Below are positions 1 to 6,098 of a stretch of DNA of 7,420 bases, in pieces (within the stretch, counting starts at the first letter, position 1; each line of letters starts with the position of its first letter). A program made the translations under genes and the position numbers. Below the pieces are notes generated by a model. That model was not told the DNA's origin. It saw only the letters and a list, made by a program, of their open reading frames with translations, and searched no databases. This DNA is from Bacillota bacterium (GTDB taxonomy: Bacteria > Bacillota > Clostridia > Peptostreptococcales > Anaerovoracaceae). The stretch is from contig JAEDMR010000096.1 of assembly GCA_016302925.1 (NCBI GenBank), forward strand, positions 1 to 7,420, written 5' to 3'.

Positions 1-1
1 T

Positions 2-298
2 GTCCGGGAACTGGAAAATGTGATTCACCGGCTGTACATCAGCGAACGGGACAGAATCATCGGCGGAGAAACGGTGGAGCACCTGCTCAACGATACGGTC
101 TACGAGGAAATGATTATCAATCTGCGGAAGGAAGTCGGCAGGGAAGATATGGTGGATTTCAACCAGATTATGGAGGAACAGGAACGCAGGCTTATTGCCT
201 ACGCACTGAAAAAAGAAGGAACAACCAGAAAGGCTGCGGAATATCTGAATCTTCCGCAGGCAACCCTTGCAAGAAAAAAAATCCGCTACGGTCTGTAG
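2..298 (+). CDS. C-terminal end of a sigma-54-interacting transcriptional activator (partial, 5' end outside window)
   Basis: The frame is open from base 2 and ends at TAG 296-298, giving the last 98 residues of a longer protein. It opens with VRELENVIHRL, the end of the GNVREL-N motif that closes the AAA+ domain of sigma-54 (RpoN) activators. It finishes with a short helix-turn-helix (TRKAAEYLNLPQATLARK, then KIRYGL) resembling the TyrR/Fis type. Members of this family bind enhancer-like sites and hydrolyse ATP to open sigma-54 promoters; their N-terminal sensor domain (often PAS) lies outside the window, so the signal is unknown. The GTG at 20 is an internal valine codon, not the start. No sigma-54 promoter (GG-N10-GC type) was recognised nearby, so its target cannot be named. 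The family call is firm; the specific regulator is not identified. Confidence 0.9.
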   Translation, partial: VRELENVIHRLYISERDRIIGGETVEHLLNDTVYEEMIINLRKEVGREDMVDFNQIMEEQERRLIAYALKKEGTTRKAAEYLNLPQATLARKKIRYGL

Positions 299-308
299 CG
301 GATTTTTT
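276..308. terminator. Bidirectional intrinsic terminator between two convergent genes
   Basis: A 9-bp perfect stem (281-289 with 295-303) encloses a 5-nt loop. A-rich sequence before it and T-rich sequence after it can extend the stem by about five A-T pairs. Read on +, the hairpin is followed by a T run and would stop the sigma-54 activator transcript. Read on -, it is also followed by a T run and would stop the 78-residue gene. The left gene's stop codon (296-298) lies inside the 3' arm of the stem. Confidence 0.9.
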
Positions 309-339
309 CTGATTTCAAAGATGCTGTACCCTATGCGAA

Positions 340-576
340 TTAGCGAGGCATGGTCCAGGTCTGATGCGTGAAGTCGGCTGCAGCTGCGTTTATTTCCTTT
401 AAGCATTCTGCGATGACTTCGTCAATCTCAGCGTCCGTTGCATCGAGAAAATCTCTTTCTGCGATTGCCTTGATTGCGGTTTTCAGAACAGCGATCTTTT
501 CAGCGCCGCCCAGCATTGCTGCGTTTGCATCCCACGCTTCAGTGAATGCAGCTTTTAACTTTGCCTTATCTGCCAT
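340..576 (-). CDS. Small alanine-rich hypothetical protein, 78 aa
   Basis: I do not recognise this protein. It starts at ATG 576-574, preceded by GGAGG at 586-590 (+ coordinates), 8-9 nt upstream, and ends at TAA 342-340. About a quarter of its residues are Ala, with many Glu, Asp and Lys, a pattern that predicts two or three amphipathic helices (roughly residues 3-20, 24-42 and 47-68). A short tail rich in Thr, Trp and Met follows (THQTWTMPR). There is one Cys, no signal peptide, no membrane segment and no known DNA-binding motif. It is a single-gene unit with its own promoter (613-641) and a shared terminator (276-308). The good ribosome site, promoter and terminator make it very likely a real gene. 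It is most likely a small soluble cytoplasmic protein, but its function is open. Confidence 0.82.
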   Translation of the reverse strand: MADKAKLKAAFTEAWDANAAMLGGAEKIAVLKTAIKAIAERDFLDATDAEIDEVIAECLKEINAAAADFTHQTWTMPR

Positions 577-612
577 AATACTTACCTCCGGAATGTAATA
601 TTTCTTACGTCC

Positions 613-641
613 ATGTTACAATTTTTTCTACAATGTGTCAA
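613..641 (-). promoter_or_regulatory. Sigma-A-type promoter of the 78-aa gene
   Basis: Read on the - strand: a perfect -35 TTGACA (636-641), a 17-nt spacer and a -10 TAACAT (613-618, 4 of 6 matches). Transcription would begin around 605-607, giving a leader of about 30 nt with the ribosome site and no room for a riboswitch. Confidence 0.72.
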
Positions 642-666
642 TCCTCAACTTTGGGCAAGACACATT
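632..666. repeat. Inverted repeat over the -35 box of the 78-aa gene (candidate operator)
   Basis: AATGTGTC (632-639) and GACACATT (659-666) are perfect 8-bp arms separated by 19 nt. The promoter-proximal arm overlaps the -35 hexamer (636-641), and the other arm sits just upstream. This is where a repressor or activator dimer could act. It is inferred from position and symmetry only. Confidence 0.4.
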
Positions 667-698
667 TCTTTTTTGAATTACCATTGTATATAGCATAA

Positions 699-728
699 AC
701 CGTGCCAACTGCTATAAACGGGCACGGT
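699..728. repeat. 8-bp inverted repeat without a T tract, in the intergenic region
   Basis: ACCGTGCC (699-706) pairs with GGCACGGT (721-728) around a 14-nt loop. Neither strand has a T run immediately after it, so it is not a standard terminator. Each half also carries a similar direct element (GCATAAAC at 693-700 and GCTATAAAC at 711-719). It lies between the pyrR terminator and the promoter of the 78-aa gene. The rest of 577-857 holds the terminator, promoter and operator-like repeat listed separately; I see no gene there. Confidence 0.4.
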
Positions 729-737
729 GAAACGTTG

Positions 738-769
738 AAAAAATAAAAATGGCTGAATTCAGCCATTTT
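738..769 (-). terminator. Intrinsic terminator of pyrR
   Basis: A perfect 24-base palindrome (746-769) folds as a 10-bp stem with an AATT loop. On the - strand it is followed at once by T, A and six T (745-738). It lies about 90 nt after the pyrR stop. On + it has only a short T run from the stem itself and no gene needing termination, so - is the working direction. Confidence 0.88.
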
Positions 770-857
770 ACACACTAAGAAATTTGACAGAAGAAAAACT
801 CTGCATTTTCAGAACGCCGGACGGACATATTTTGAGCCGAAAATGGAACAAGCTGAA

Positions 858-1406
858 TCAAAATTGAGTCGATTCACACTCTTTTCCCAGCAGCTCCACG
901 CCGGTTCGACCGTCGGAAGACTCCAGATATACGGCAACAAATTCAGACTTGGAAGTCGGTACATTTTTGCCCACATAGTCTGCACGAATCGGGAGCTCCC
1001 GGTGGCCCCGGTCGATGAGGACTGCCAGCTGAATGGAGGCTGCGCGGCCATATGCGGAAACGGCATCCAGGGCTGCCCGGACCGTCCGTCCGGTATACAG
1101 CACGTCGTCCACCAGAATGACATGTTTGCCGGTAATGTCCACGGGAATCCGGCTGGTATCCTCGCCTGCAGCTCGGCTGCGGTCGTCTCGAAAACGGGTA
1201 ATGTCCAGCTGGCCTACCGGAACCTGAACGCCCTCAATCGTATGAAGATGATCCGCCAGAAGTTCCGCCAGAGGGATTCCACGGCTTTTGATCCCCAGCA
1301 GAACGATATGGTCCGCTCCCTGGTTCCGTTCCAGGATCTGATGGGAAATCCGCTTCAGAGCACGGTTCATATCGTCGGCATTCATCAGGTTTGCACGTAC
1401 TTTCAT
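858..1406 (-). CDS. pyrR: PyrR: bifunctional pyrimidine operon regulatory protein / uracil phosphoribosyltransferase
   Basis: The 182-residue product has the normal PyrR length. Family knowledge: PyrR binds the leader RNA of pyr genes when UMP/UTP is high, promoting termination, and it also converts uracil plus PRPP to UMP. Visible motifs are GIKSRGIPLA (38-47), the LDITRFRDD segment (67-75), the PRPP-binding loop VILVDDVLYTGRT (96-108) with its paired Asp, and RGHRELPIRADYVGKNVPTS (133-152), the base- and RNA-contacting region of the family. The start is ATG 1406-1404, with GGAGG at 1415-1419 spaced 8 nt away; the open frame runs much further upstream, antisense to the next gene, but that part is not coding. 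No pyr biosynthetic gene and no PyrR-binding attenuator was seen here, so it stands alone and would act in trans. It has its own promoter (1468-1496) and terminator (738-769). Confidence 0.96.
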   Translation of the reverse strand: MKVRANLMNADDMNRALKRISHQILERNQGADHIVLLGIKSRGIPLAELLADHLHTIEGVQVPVGQLDITRFRDDRSRAAGEDTSRIPVDITGKHVILVDDVLYTGRTVRAALDAVSAYGRAASIQLAVLIDRGHRELPIRADYVGKNVPTSKSEFVAVYLESSDGRTGVELLGKECESTQF

Positions 1407-1467
1407 GTCATTTTCCTCCGTTTTCTGCCAGAACGGCCCGCATCGGACAGCCGCTTCTATAAAATAA

Positions 1468-1496
1468 AGAATATAATGTGTGTGGACTTTTGTCAA
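1468..1496 (-). promoter_or_regulatory. Promoter of pyrR
   Basis: On the - strand: a perfect TTGACA (1491-1496), a 17-nt spacer and TATTCT (1468-1473, 4 of 6). The predicted leader is about 55 nt, too short for a full PyrR attenuator with antiterminator and terminator, so pyrR itself is probably not attenuated. It overlaps the divergent lysO promoter. Confidence 0.7.
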
Positions 1497-1511
1497 GGAA
1501 AACTGTATAAT
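1483..1511 (+). promoter_or_regulatory. Promoter of the tandem lysO-family genes
   Basis: A perfect -10 TATAAT (1506-1511) lies 17 nt after a -35-like TGGACT (1483-1488, 4 of 6). Transcription from about 1518 gives a leader near 50 nt, so there is no space for a lysine riboswitch. The element interleaves with the pyrR promoter (1468-1496). Confidence 0.68.
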
Positions 1512-1569
1512 CAAGGGAGCGGGCATCTGCCGGACGACATTTGGCTGATGAAAAAGGAGTGAAAGAAAC

Positions 1570-2589
1570 ATGGGTGATCTGATTTTGTATCTTGGTATTA
1601 CACTGGTGGGATATATTCTGGGAAGCAGGCTGCGCAGCGTGCGGCAGAATCTGGGCTGGACAGGGAAGGTGCAGCTTGTTGCTCTGGTGATTCTGGTTCT
1701 CCTGATGGGGATGCGGATGGGATCCAATGAGGAGGTTACGGCTAATATCAGCACCATCGGTGTTTCTGCATTTCTCATGACGGTTGTGATCATGAGTTTT
1801 TCGGTGGCGGCCATCTGGCTGGCCCGCCATGTGATGAAAATAGACCGATATGGAAGACTGCAGGACGGAGCGGCTGCGGTGGAAACGGAAAATGTTCCGG
1901 AGCAGACCATGAAAAAAACCAGGGAAGAATCCCCGGCGGAAACTGCGGAGGAAGAAAAGAAAGGCAGTAATTCCACCACCATCGCTATTCTCGTTTCGGT
2001 GGTCATCGGTATGGTTTTCGGATTTTTTGTGATCCGGCGGGCATTCGCCGGAAATATGGACACTTTTGACAGTCTGGCAGGACTGGGGATCAAGATCGGT
2101 CTCTGCCTTCTGCTGATTTTCGTGGGCATGGATCTGGGACTGGAAGGAACGGTCATCGACAATTTCCGAAAAGTCGGTTTGCGTATCCTGGTCTTTCCGG
2201 CTGCAGTCATCGTGGGGACCCTGGGCGGCGCGCTGCTGTGCAGCCTGTTCATGGATCTGTCTGTGAAAGAGTGCCTGGCAGTGGGTGCAGGATTCGGCTG
2301 GTACACGCTTGCACCGGGGATTATTATGGAAAACGGGTATGTGACCGCCAGCGCAGTTTCCTTTTTACATAACGTGATGCGGGAACTCTTTTCTATCGTA
2401 CTGATCCCTGCGGTTGCAAAAAAGGTTGGATATATAGAGACAACCGGCATGCCGGGTGCTGCAGCAATGGATGTGTGCCTTCCAATTGTAGAAAAGTCCA
2501 CACGAAGCGATATCGCCGTGTATTCCTTCGTATCCGGCGTAATCCTGAGTATTCTGGTGCCGATTCTGGTGCCTGCTATCATAGGGTAG
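1570..2589 (+). CDS. LysO-family lysine exporter, first of two tandem paralogues
   Basis: A 339-residue integral membrane protein of the LysO (DUF340/YbjE) family, whose E. coli member exports L-lysine and its toxic analogue thialysine. The N-terminal part has hydrophobic segments near 1-20, 34-48 and 60-85. A hydrophilic Glu/Lys-rich linker (about 92-134) follows, then segments near 136-155, 172-190, 203-226, 262-283 and 315-338. Signature stretches are GAGFGWYTLAPG (239-250), SFLHNVMRE (264-272) and MDVCLPIVEKSTRSD (300-314). Glu272 and Asp301 align by eye with the two intramembrane acidic residues reported as essential in E. coli LysO. The start at ATG 1570 has AGGAG at 1555-1559, 10 nt upstream. 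It ends 9 nt before the start of the second copy, so the two form an operon. Lysine is the likely but unproven substrate; other basic or small amino acids are possible. Confidence 0.9.
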   Translation: MGDLILYLGITLVGYILGSRLRSVRQNLGWTGKVQLVALVILVLLMGMRMGSNEEVTANISTIGVSAFLMTVVIMSFSVAAIWLARHVMKIDRYGRLQDGAAAVETENVPEQTMKKTREESPAETAEEEKKGSNSTTIAILVSVVIGMVFGFFVIRRAFAGNMDTFDSLAGLGIKIGLCLLLIFVGMDLGLEGTVIDNFRKVGLRILVFPAAVIVGTLGGALLCSLFMDLSVKECLAVGAGFGWYTLAPGIIMENGYVTASAVSFLHNVMRELFSIVLIPAVAKKVGYIETTGMPGAAAMDVCLPIVEKSTRSDIAVYSFVSGVILSILVPILVPAIIG

Positions 2590-2598
2590 GTGAAGGTC

Positions 2599-3630
2599 AT
2601 GGATACGGTAAAACTGCTGATTTTATACTGGGGGATCATGCTTGCCTGCTATTTTGCAGCCAGTCGGCTGCGGGAGAAAGCATCGTATTTCGGCTTCCTG
2701 AATCCGGCCATGACGGGCATTATCTGCGCCCTTGTTTTTATCATGGGTCTGGAGATGGGATCCGATAAGGAGGTGACCTCCAGTCTGGGAACCATCGGTC
2801 TGCAGGCGGTGCTGGTGACTGCGGCGGCAGTGGCGGGAAGTATGGTGTTTGTGACCTTTGGGCGCAAAATCTTCCGTCTCGATCGTTACGGTCTGCCGAA
2901 GATTGATTCCTCTGCGGCGTCTGATGCGCTATCTCCTGAACTGTCTTCCGGGGAGCCTTCCGGCGAGACGTTCGCCTCTGGAAACGAGAATCCGTCTGGT
3001 GATCTGAAGATGACGCTGCTGATCCTGGGATTTGTGGCATGCGGCATGGTTTTCGGCCATCTGCTGGTTCCTCGCTTCGCGTCGACGGATGCGGCGATGG
3101 AGCACTTTCATGAAGTCTGCGGCAATCTGCTAATGGCAGGTGTCTGCCTGATTCTCGGCGTAATCGGCTTCAGCCTGGGTCTTACGGGAGAAATCGCGGA
3201 GCATCTGAAGCATGTGGGAGTGAAGGTCATCGTGATTCCTCTTCTGGCTGTTGCCGGCTCTCTGGCAGGCGGCGTTCTGTACGGATGTGTTTCTTCCCTG
3301 ACCATCGCGGAAAGTGCGGCGGTTTCCGCCGGTTTCGGCTGGTATACTTTGGCGCCGGGCCTGATTACCGAGGCCGGCCATACGGTGGCTGGTGCCGTTT
3401 CTTTCATGCATAATGTAATGCGGGAAGTACTGGGCATCATAGGGGTTCCAATGTTTGCAAGAGTTTTTGGATATCTGGAATGTACGGCGGTTCCCGGCGT
3501 CTGTGCCATGGACATCTGTCTGCCCATCGTGGAGAAATCCACCCGCAGCGATATCATTGTCTACTCATTTATGACGGGGCTGTTCATGTGTATTGCGGTA
3601 CCTGTGCTGGTGCCGCTGCTGATCGCATGA
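2599..3630 (+). CDS. LysO-family lysine exporter, second tandem paralogue
   Basis: A 343-residue membrane protein closely related to its upstream neighbour. The C-terminal halves are nearly superimposable, sharing AGFGWYTLAPG, AVSFxHNVMRE and the 12-residue block LPIVEKSTRSDI. The central linker (about 98-135) is instead rich in Ser, Gly, Pro and Glu and is unrelated in sequence. The acidic pair is kept (Glu276 and Asp305 counting from this start), so it should be transport-competent. I chose ATG 2599 because AGGTG (2588-2592) lies 6 nt before it; an in-frame GTG at 2590, directly after the upstream stop, would add three residues and is the alternative. The gap to the first copy is 9 nt, implying translational coupling. 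The two proteins may form a pair or differ in substrate; which applies cannot be told from sequence alone. Confidence 0.9.
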   Translation: MDTVKLLILYWGIMLACYFAASRLREKASYFGFLNPAMTGIICALVFIMGLEMGSDKEVTSSLGTIGLQAVLVTAAAVAGSMVFVTFGRKIFRLDRYGLPKIDSSAASDALSPELSSGEPSGETFASGNENPSGDLKMTLLILGFVACGMVFGHLLVPRFASTDAAMEHFHEVCGNLLMAGVCLILGVIGFSLGLTGEIAEHLKHVGVKVIVIPLLAVAGSLAGGVLYGCVSSLTIAESAAVSAGFGWYTLAPGLITEAGHTVAGAVSFMHNVMREVLGIIGVPMFARVFGYLECTAVPGVCAMDICLPIVEKSTRSDIIVYSFMTGLFMCIAVPVLVPLLIA

Positions 3631-3668
3631 CAGCATCTTACGATTAGGAAAAATCAAGGCATAATAAT

Positions 3669-3710
3669 ACCGCCCTTCGGAGAATTGATTTTCCGGCAGA
3701 GCGGTTTTTT
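3669..3710 (+). terminator. Intrinsic terminator of the lysO operon
   Basis: The outer stem ACCGC (3669-3673) pairs with GCGGT (3701-3705). An inner stem CGGAGAA/TTTTCCG with a TTGA loop (about 3678-3695) stacks inside it, and six T follow (3705-3710). It lies about 40 nt after the second lysO stop and immediately before the end of the convergent ATPase gene. On - it is followed by a broken T tract (TATTATTAT), so it may also stop the ATPase transcript less sharply. Confidence 0.82.
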
Positions 3711-3719
3711 ATATACATA

Positions 3720-4916
3720 TTACAGGCCGATTTTCGTCAGCTGGAGGAACTGCTTGGCAGTTCGCGGGCTGCGGCCGTTCTGACGGATGGCGAAGGCTTC
3801 TGCACGGCGGCAGAGTTCTTCATCCGGAAGACCGATGCCGTAATCGGCAGCCAGACTCCGGACAATTTCCAGATACAGATCCTTTTCCGGCTTGGAGAAG
3901 GTGATGGTGAGCCCGAACCGGGCTGCAAGGCTCATGGTTTCCTGCAGCGTATCATTCACGTGAAGCTGATTTCCCACCCGGTCTTCCATGGATTCCTTGA
4001 TCAGATGGCGGCGATTACTGGTGGCATAAATGGCGATGTTGCCTGCATAGCTGGCGGCACTGCCTTCCAGAATTCCCTTCAGTTCACAGAAGGTGTCATC
4101 GTTGGCAGAGAAGCTTAGGTCATCGATGTAGAAGATGAACTTCAGCGGAATGTCAGAGAGAAACTCCATAATCGGCAGGATGTCTGCCAGCTGGTTTTTC
4201 TTGAATTCCACGATGCGCAGTCCCTGGTCGAAGAAATGACGTGCCACTGCCTTGATGGTGGAACTTTTTCCGGTTCCCGCATCGCCGTAGAGCAGAACGT
4301 TGCAGGCTTTTCCGCCTTCCACCAGAGCCCGGGTGTTTTCCAGAACCAGGTTCCGCTCCCGTTCATAGCCATAGAGGCTGTCCAGAGTCTGGCTATCCAT
4401 ACTGCGGATCGGCACCAGCTGTCCGTCCTTCACGGTGAAACCGTTGTACCGGGCGAAAATGCCGTAGCCGGTGGAGGCGATGTTTGCAATCTGTTTATGA
4501 TAGGCGGCACGGATATCCACATCGGAAACGGTCCAGCCGGGCAGAAAGCCATCATATGCAATTTCCTCCTGCAGAATTGCCGGCGTCAGCCGGGAAATCT
4601 CCTGCAGCAGATCGAGTTCTGCTTCCAGCGCCTCGTCGATGGCAGGTGCCATCTGCTGACTGCGGGCGCGGCCGATGATATAGAAATTTTCGTCTTCCAG
4701 TGCGATGCGGCAGATGGCCTGACTCAGATCGCCGCCTTCCTCGAAGACGGCCTGACAGAAGGCACCATAGCATCCCAGCTGGGCATCCAGGTCCAGCTGC
4801 TCCATGGCAAAGAGCAGATCCTCCAGACCGCAGATGACCGGCTCTTCCGCGATGCCGCGGAAGATGGTCAGTGCATTGAGACGATGATAAAGCTGATTCA
4901 GAGATGTACCGTTCAT
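3720..4916 (-). CDS. DUF815-type P-loop ATPase (AAA+-like), function unknown
   Basis: The 398-residue cytoplasmic protein resembles the DUF815 family of ATP-binding proteins. The N-terminal 180 residues are helical and specific to the family. The C-terminal nucleotide-binding part has a Walker A at 211-219 (GDAGTGKSS), a Walker B at 261-266 (IFYIDD), a sensor-1-like YATSNRRHL (297-305, Asn301) and a late Arg in SPRTAKQF (383-390) that may act as sensor 2. ATPase activity is expected; the substrate is unknown. The start at ATG 4916-4914 is chosen because GAGAGGA lies 7-8 nt upstream; a start at 4967 would add 17 residues, overlap serA and lack such a site. It begins 16 nt after the serA stop on the same strand, so it is probably co-transcribed with serA. 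No signal peptide or membrane segment is seen. Confidence 0.88.
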   Translation of the reverse strand: MNGTSLNQLYHRLNALTIFRGIAEEPVICGLEDLLFAMEQLDLDAQLGCYGAFCQAVFEEGGDLSQAICRIALEDENFYIIGRARSQQMAPAIDEALEAELDLLQEISRLTPAILQEEIAYDGFLPGWTVSDVDIRAAYHKQIANIASTGYGIFARYNGFTVKDGQLVPIRSMDSQTLDSLYGYERERNLVLENTRALVEGGKACNVLLYGDAGTGKSSTIKAVARHFFDQGLRIVEFKKNQLADILPIMEFLSDIPLKFIFYIDDLSFSANDDTFCELKGILEGSAASYAGNIAIYATSNRRHLIKESMEDRVGNQLHVNDTLQETMSLAARFGLTITFSKPEKDLYLEIVRSLAADYGIGLPDEELCRRAEAFAIRQNGRSPRTAKQFLQLTKIGL

Positions 4917-4932
4917 TTTCTGTCCTCTCTGA

Positions 4933-6063
4933 TTATTTGATTTCCCGGATGGAAATGATGTGCTCATCGTGGAAGATCACGCCGGTTTCTTCTGTGGTGT
5001 CCAGTTCTGCCAGTACATAACCGAAGCCCTTCTTGTTTCCGCCTACAATGCGTTTGATTGCCACGCCGGCTTCTGACAGATGTGCAGTCATGGCTTCAAC
5101 CGGATTGTCCAGATCCTTCGTCATGAAGGCGATTCTTACATTGCCGCTGATTGGACCCAGGTCAGCCTTCGGGAAGTTGACGGAATTGATCACGTTTCCG
5201 TTCTCGAAGTAGTCGCGGATTTCTTTCACTGCCATTACAGCACAGTTGTCTTCTGCTTCTGCCGTGGAAGCACCCAGATGCGGCAGCAGAACCACACCGT
5301 CTCTTCCCACCAGGTTGTCATTCGGGAAGTCTGTGATGTACTGAGAAATCTTGCCGGTTTCGATGGCAACCAGCAGATCCACATCGTTTACGAGTTTGTC
5401 TCTGGAGAAGTTCAGCAGAACCGCTCCGTCCTTCATGGCAGCAAACAGATCCTTGTTGAACATGCCTTTGGTGCTGTCATTGGCAGGAATGTGGATGGTC
5501 ACATAATCACAGACTGCCAGCATTTCCTTCAGATCTTCATATACGGTATAGTCAGCTTCGCCGGTGAAGAACGGATCATAGCCGCAGACTTTCATACCCA
5601 GGGCTTCTGCTGCAGCAGCAACCTTACGGCCGATGGCGCCCAGGCCTGCTACGCCCAGGGTCTTTCCTGTGATTTCAGTTCCGGCAAACTGTGACTTGCC
5701 TTTTTCCACAGTCTTGCTCACATCCTCTGTCAGACCTTTTGCCCAGGACAGAGCAGCCGGAATGTGTCTTGCTGCCAGCAGCAGACCGGAGATGGTCAGT
5801 TCCTTTACGGCGTTGGCATTTGCACCCGGCGTATTGAATACAACGATGCCGGATTCTGCGCACCGGTCCAGAGGAATGTTGTTTACACCTGCGCCGGCTC
5901 TTGCGATGGCTTTCAGTTCACTGCTGAACTCCATGGAGAGCATGTCTGCACTTCTCACCAGAATGCCGTCTGCTTTGGCGGTGTCTTCGATTACCATGTA
6001 CTCCGGCGTCAGTTCAGCAAGTCCGACTTTGGAGATTTTGTTAAGGGTTGCAATTTGATACAT
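4933..6063 (-). CDS. serA: D-3-phosphoglycerate dehydrogenase, short form with C-terminal ACT-like domain
   Basis: SerA oxidises 3-phosphoglycerate to 3-phosphohydroxypyruvate with NAD+, the first step of serine synthesis. The 376-residue protein has a split substrate-binding domain (about 1-95 and 275-300), a Rossmann domain with GLGAIG (140-145) and an acidic residue after the second strand (YDP, 162-164), and a C-terminal ACT-like domain (about 309-376) that may sense serine. Arg221 (NFSRDKLV) and His262 (LPHLGAST) fit the catalytic Arg and His of the 2-hydroxyacid dehydrogenases. The position of the catalytic Glu in the FPTEP motif of E. coli SerA appears here as FPND, with Asp249. The start at ATG 6063-6061 has GGAGG at 6071-6075, 7 nt away; a 20-residue upstream extension lacks a ribosome site. 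It is divergent from serC and is followed closely by the ATPase gene. Confidence 0.95.
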   Translation of the reverse strand: MYQIATLNKISKVGLAELTPEYMVIEDTAKADGILVRSADMLSMEFSSELKAIARAGAGVNNIPLDRCAESGIVVFNTPGANANAVKELTISGLLLAARHIPAALSWAKGLTEDVSKTVEKGKSQFAGTEITGKTLGVAGLGAIGRKVAAAAEALGMKVCGYDPFFTGEADYTVYEDLKEMLAVCDYVTIHIPANDSTKGMFNKDLFAAMKDGAVLLNFSRDKLVNDVDLLVAIETGKISQYITDFPNDNLVGRDGVVLLPHLGASTAEAEDNCAVMAVKEIRDYFENGNVINSVNFPKADLGPISGNVRIAFMTKDLDNPVEAMTAHLSEAGVAIKRIVGGNKKGFGYVLAELDTTEETGVIFHDEHIISIREIK

Positions 6064-6098
6064 TTTTTTTCCTCCTGCGTTGTGTAATTTCGAAAAAT

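Noticed and set aside
1407..1467. PyrR-responsive attenuator in the pyrR leader
   Set aside because: The leader is about 55 nt, with no terminator/antiterminator pair and no recognisable PyrR-binding loop.
843..1562. A 239-codon + strand open frame
   Set aside because: It is antisense to pyrR and crosses the divergent promoter region. It has no ribosome site and no recognisable motifs.
1512..1569. Lysine riboswitch upstream of the lysO genes
   Set aside because: The predicted leader is only about 50 nt, far shorter than the lysine riboswitch, and no matching conserved stretches are seen.
1407..2639. A long - strand open frame fused in frame to pyrR, giving a 593-residue protein
   Set aside because: The added N-terminal part is antisense to the well-supported first lysO-family gene and has Arg/Ser/Pro/Thr-rich composition typical of shadow frames. 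PyrR has its own GGAGG site and promoter at 1415-1496.
4236..4940. A 234-codon + strand open frame
   Set aside because: It is antisense to the ATPase, whose Walker motifs show the true coding strand.
5080..5694. A 204-codon + strand open frame
   Set aside because: It is antisense to serA with no ribosome site. The serA motifs on the other strand are clear.
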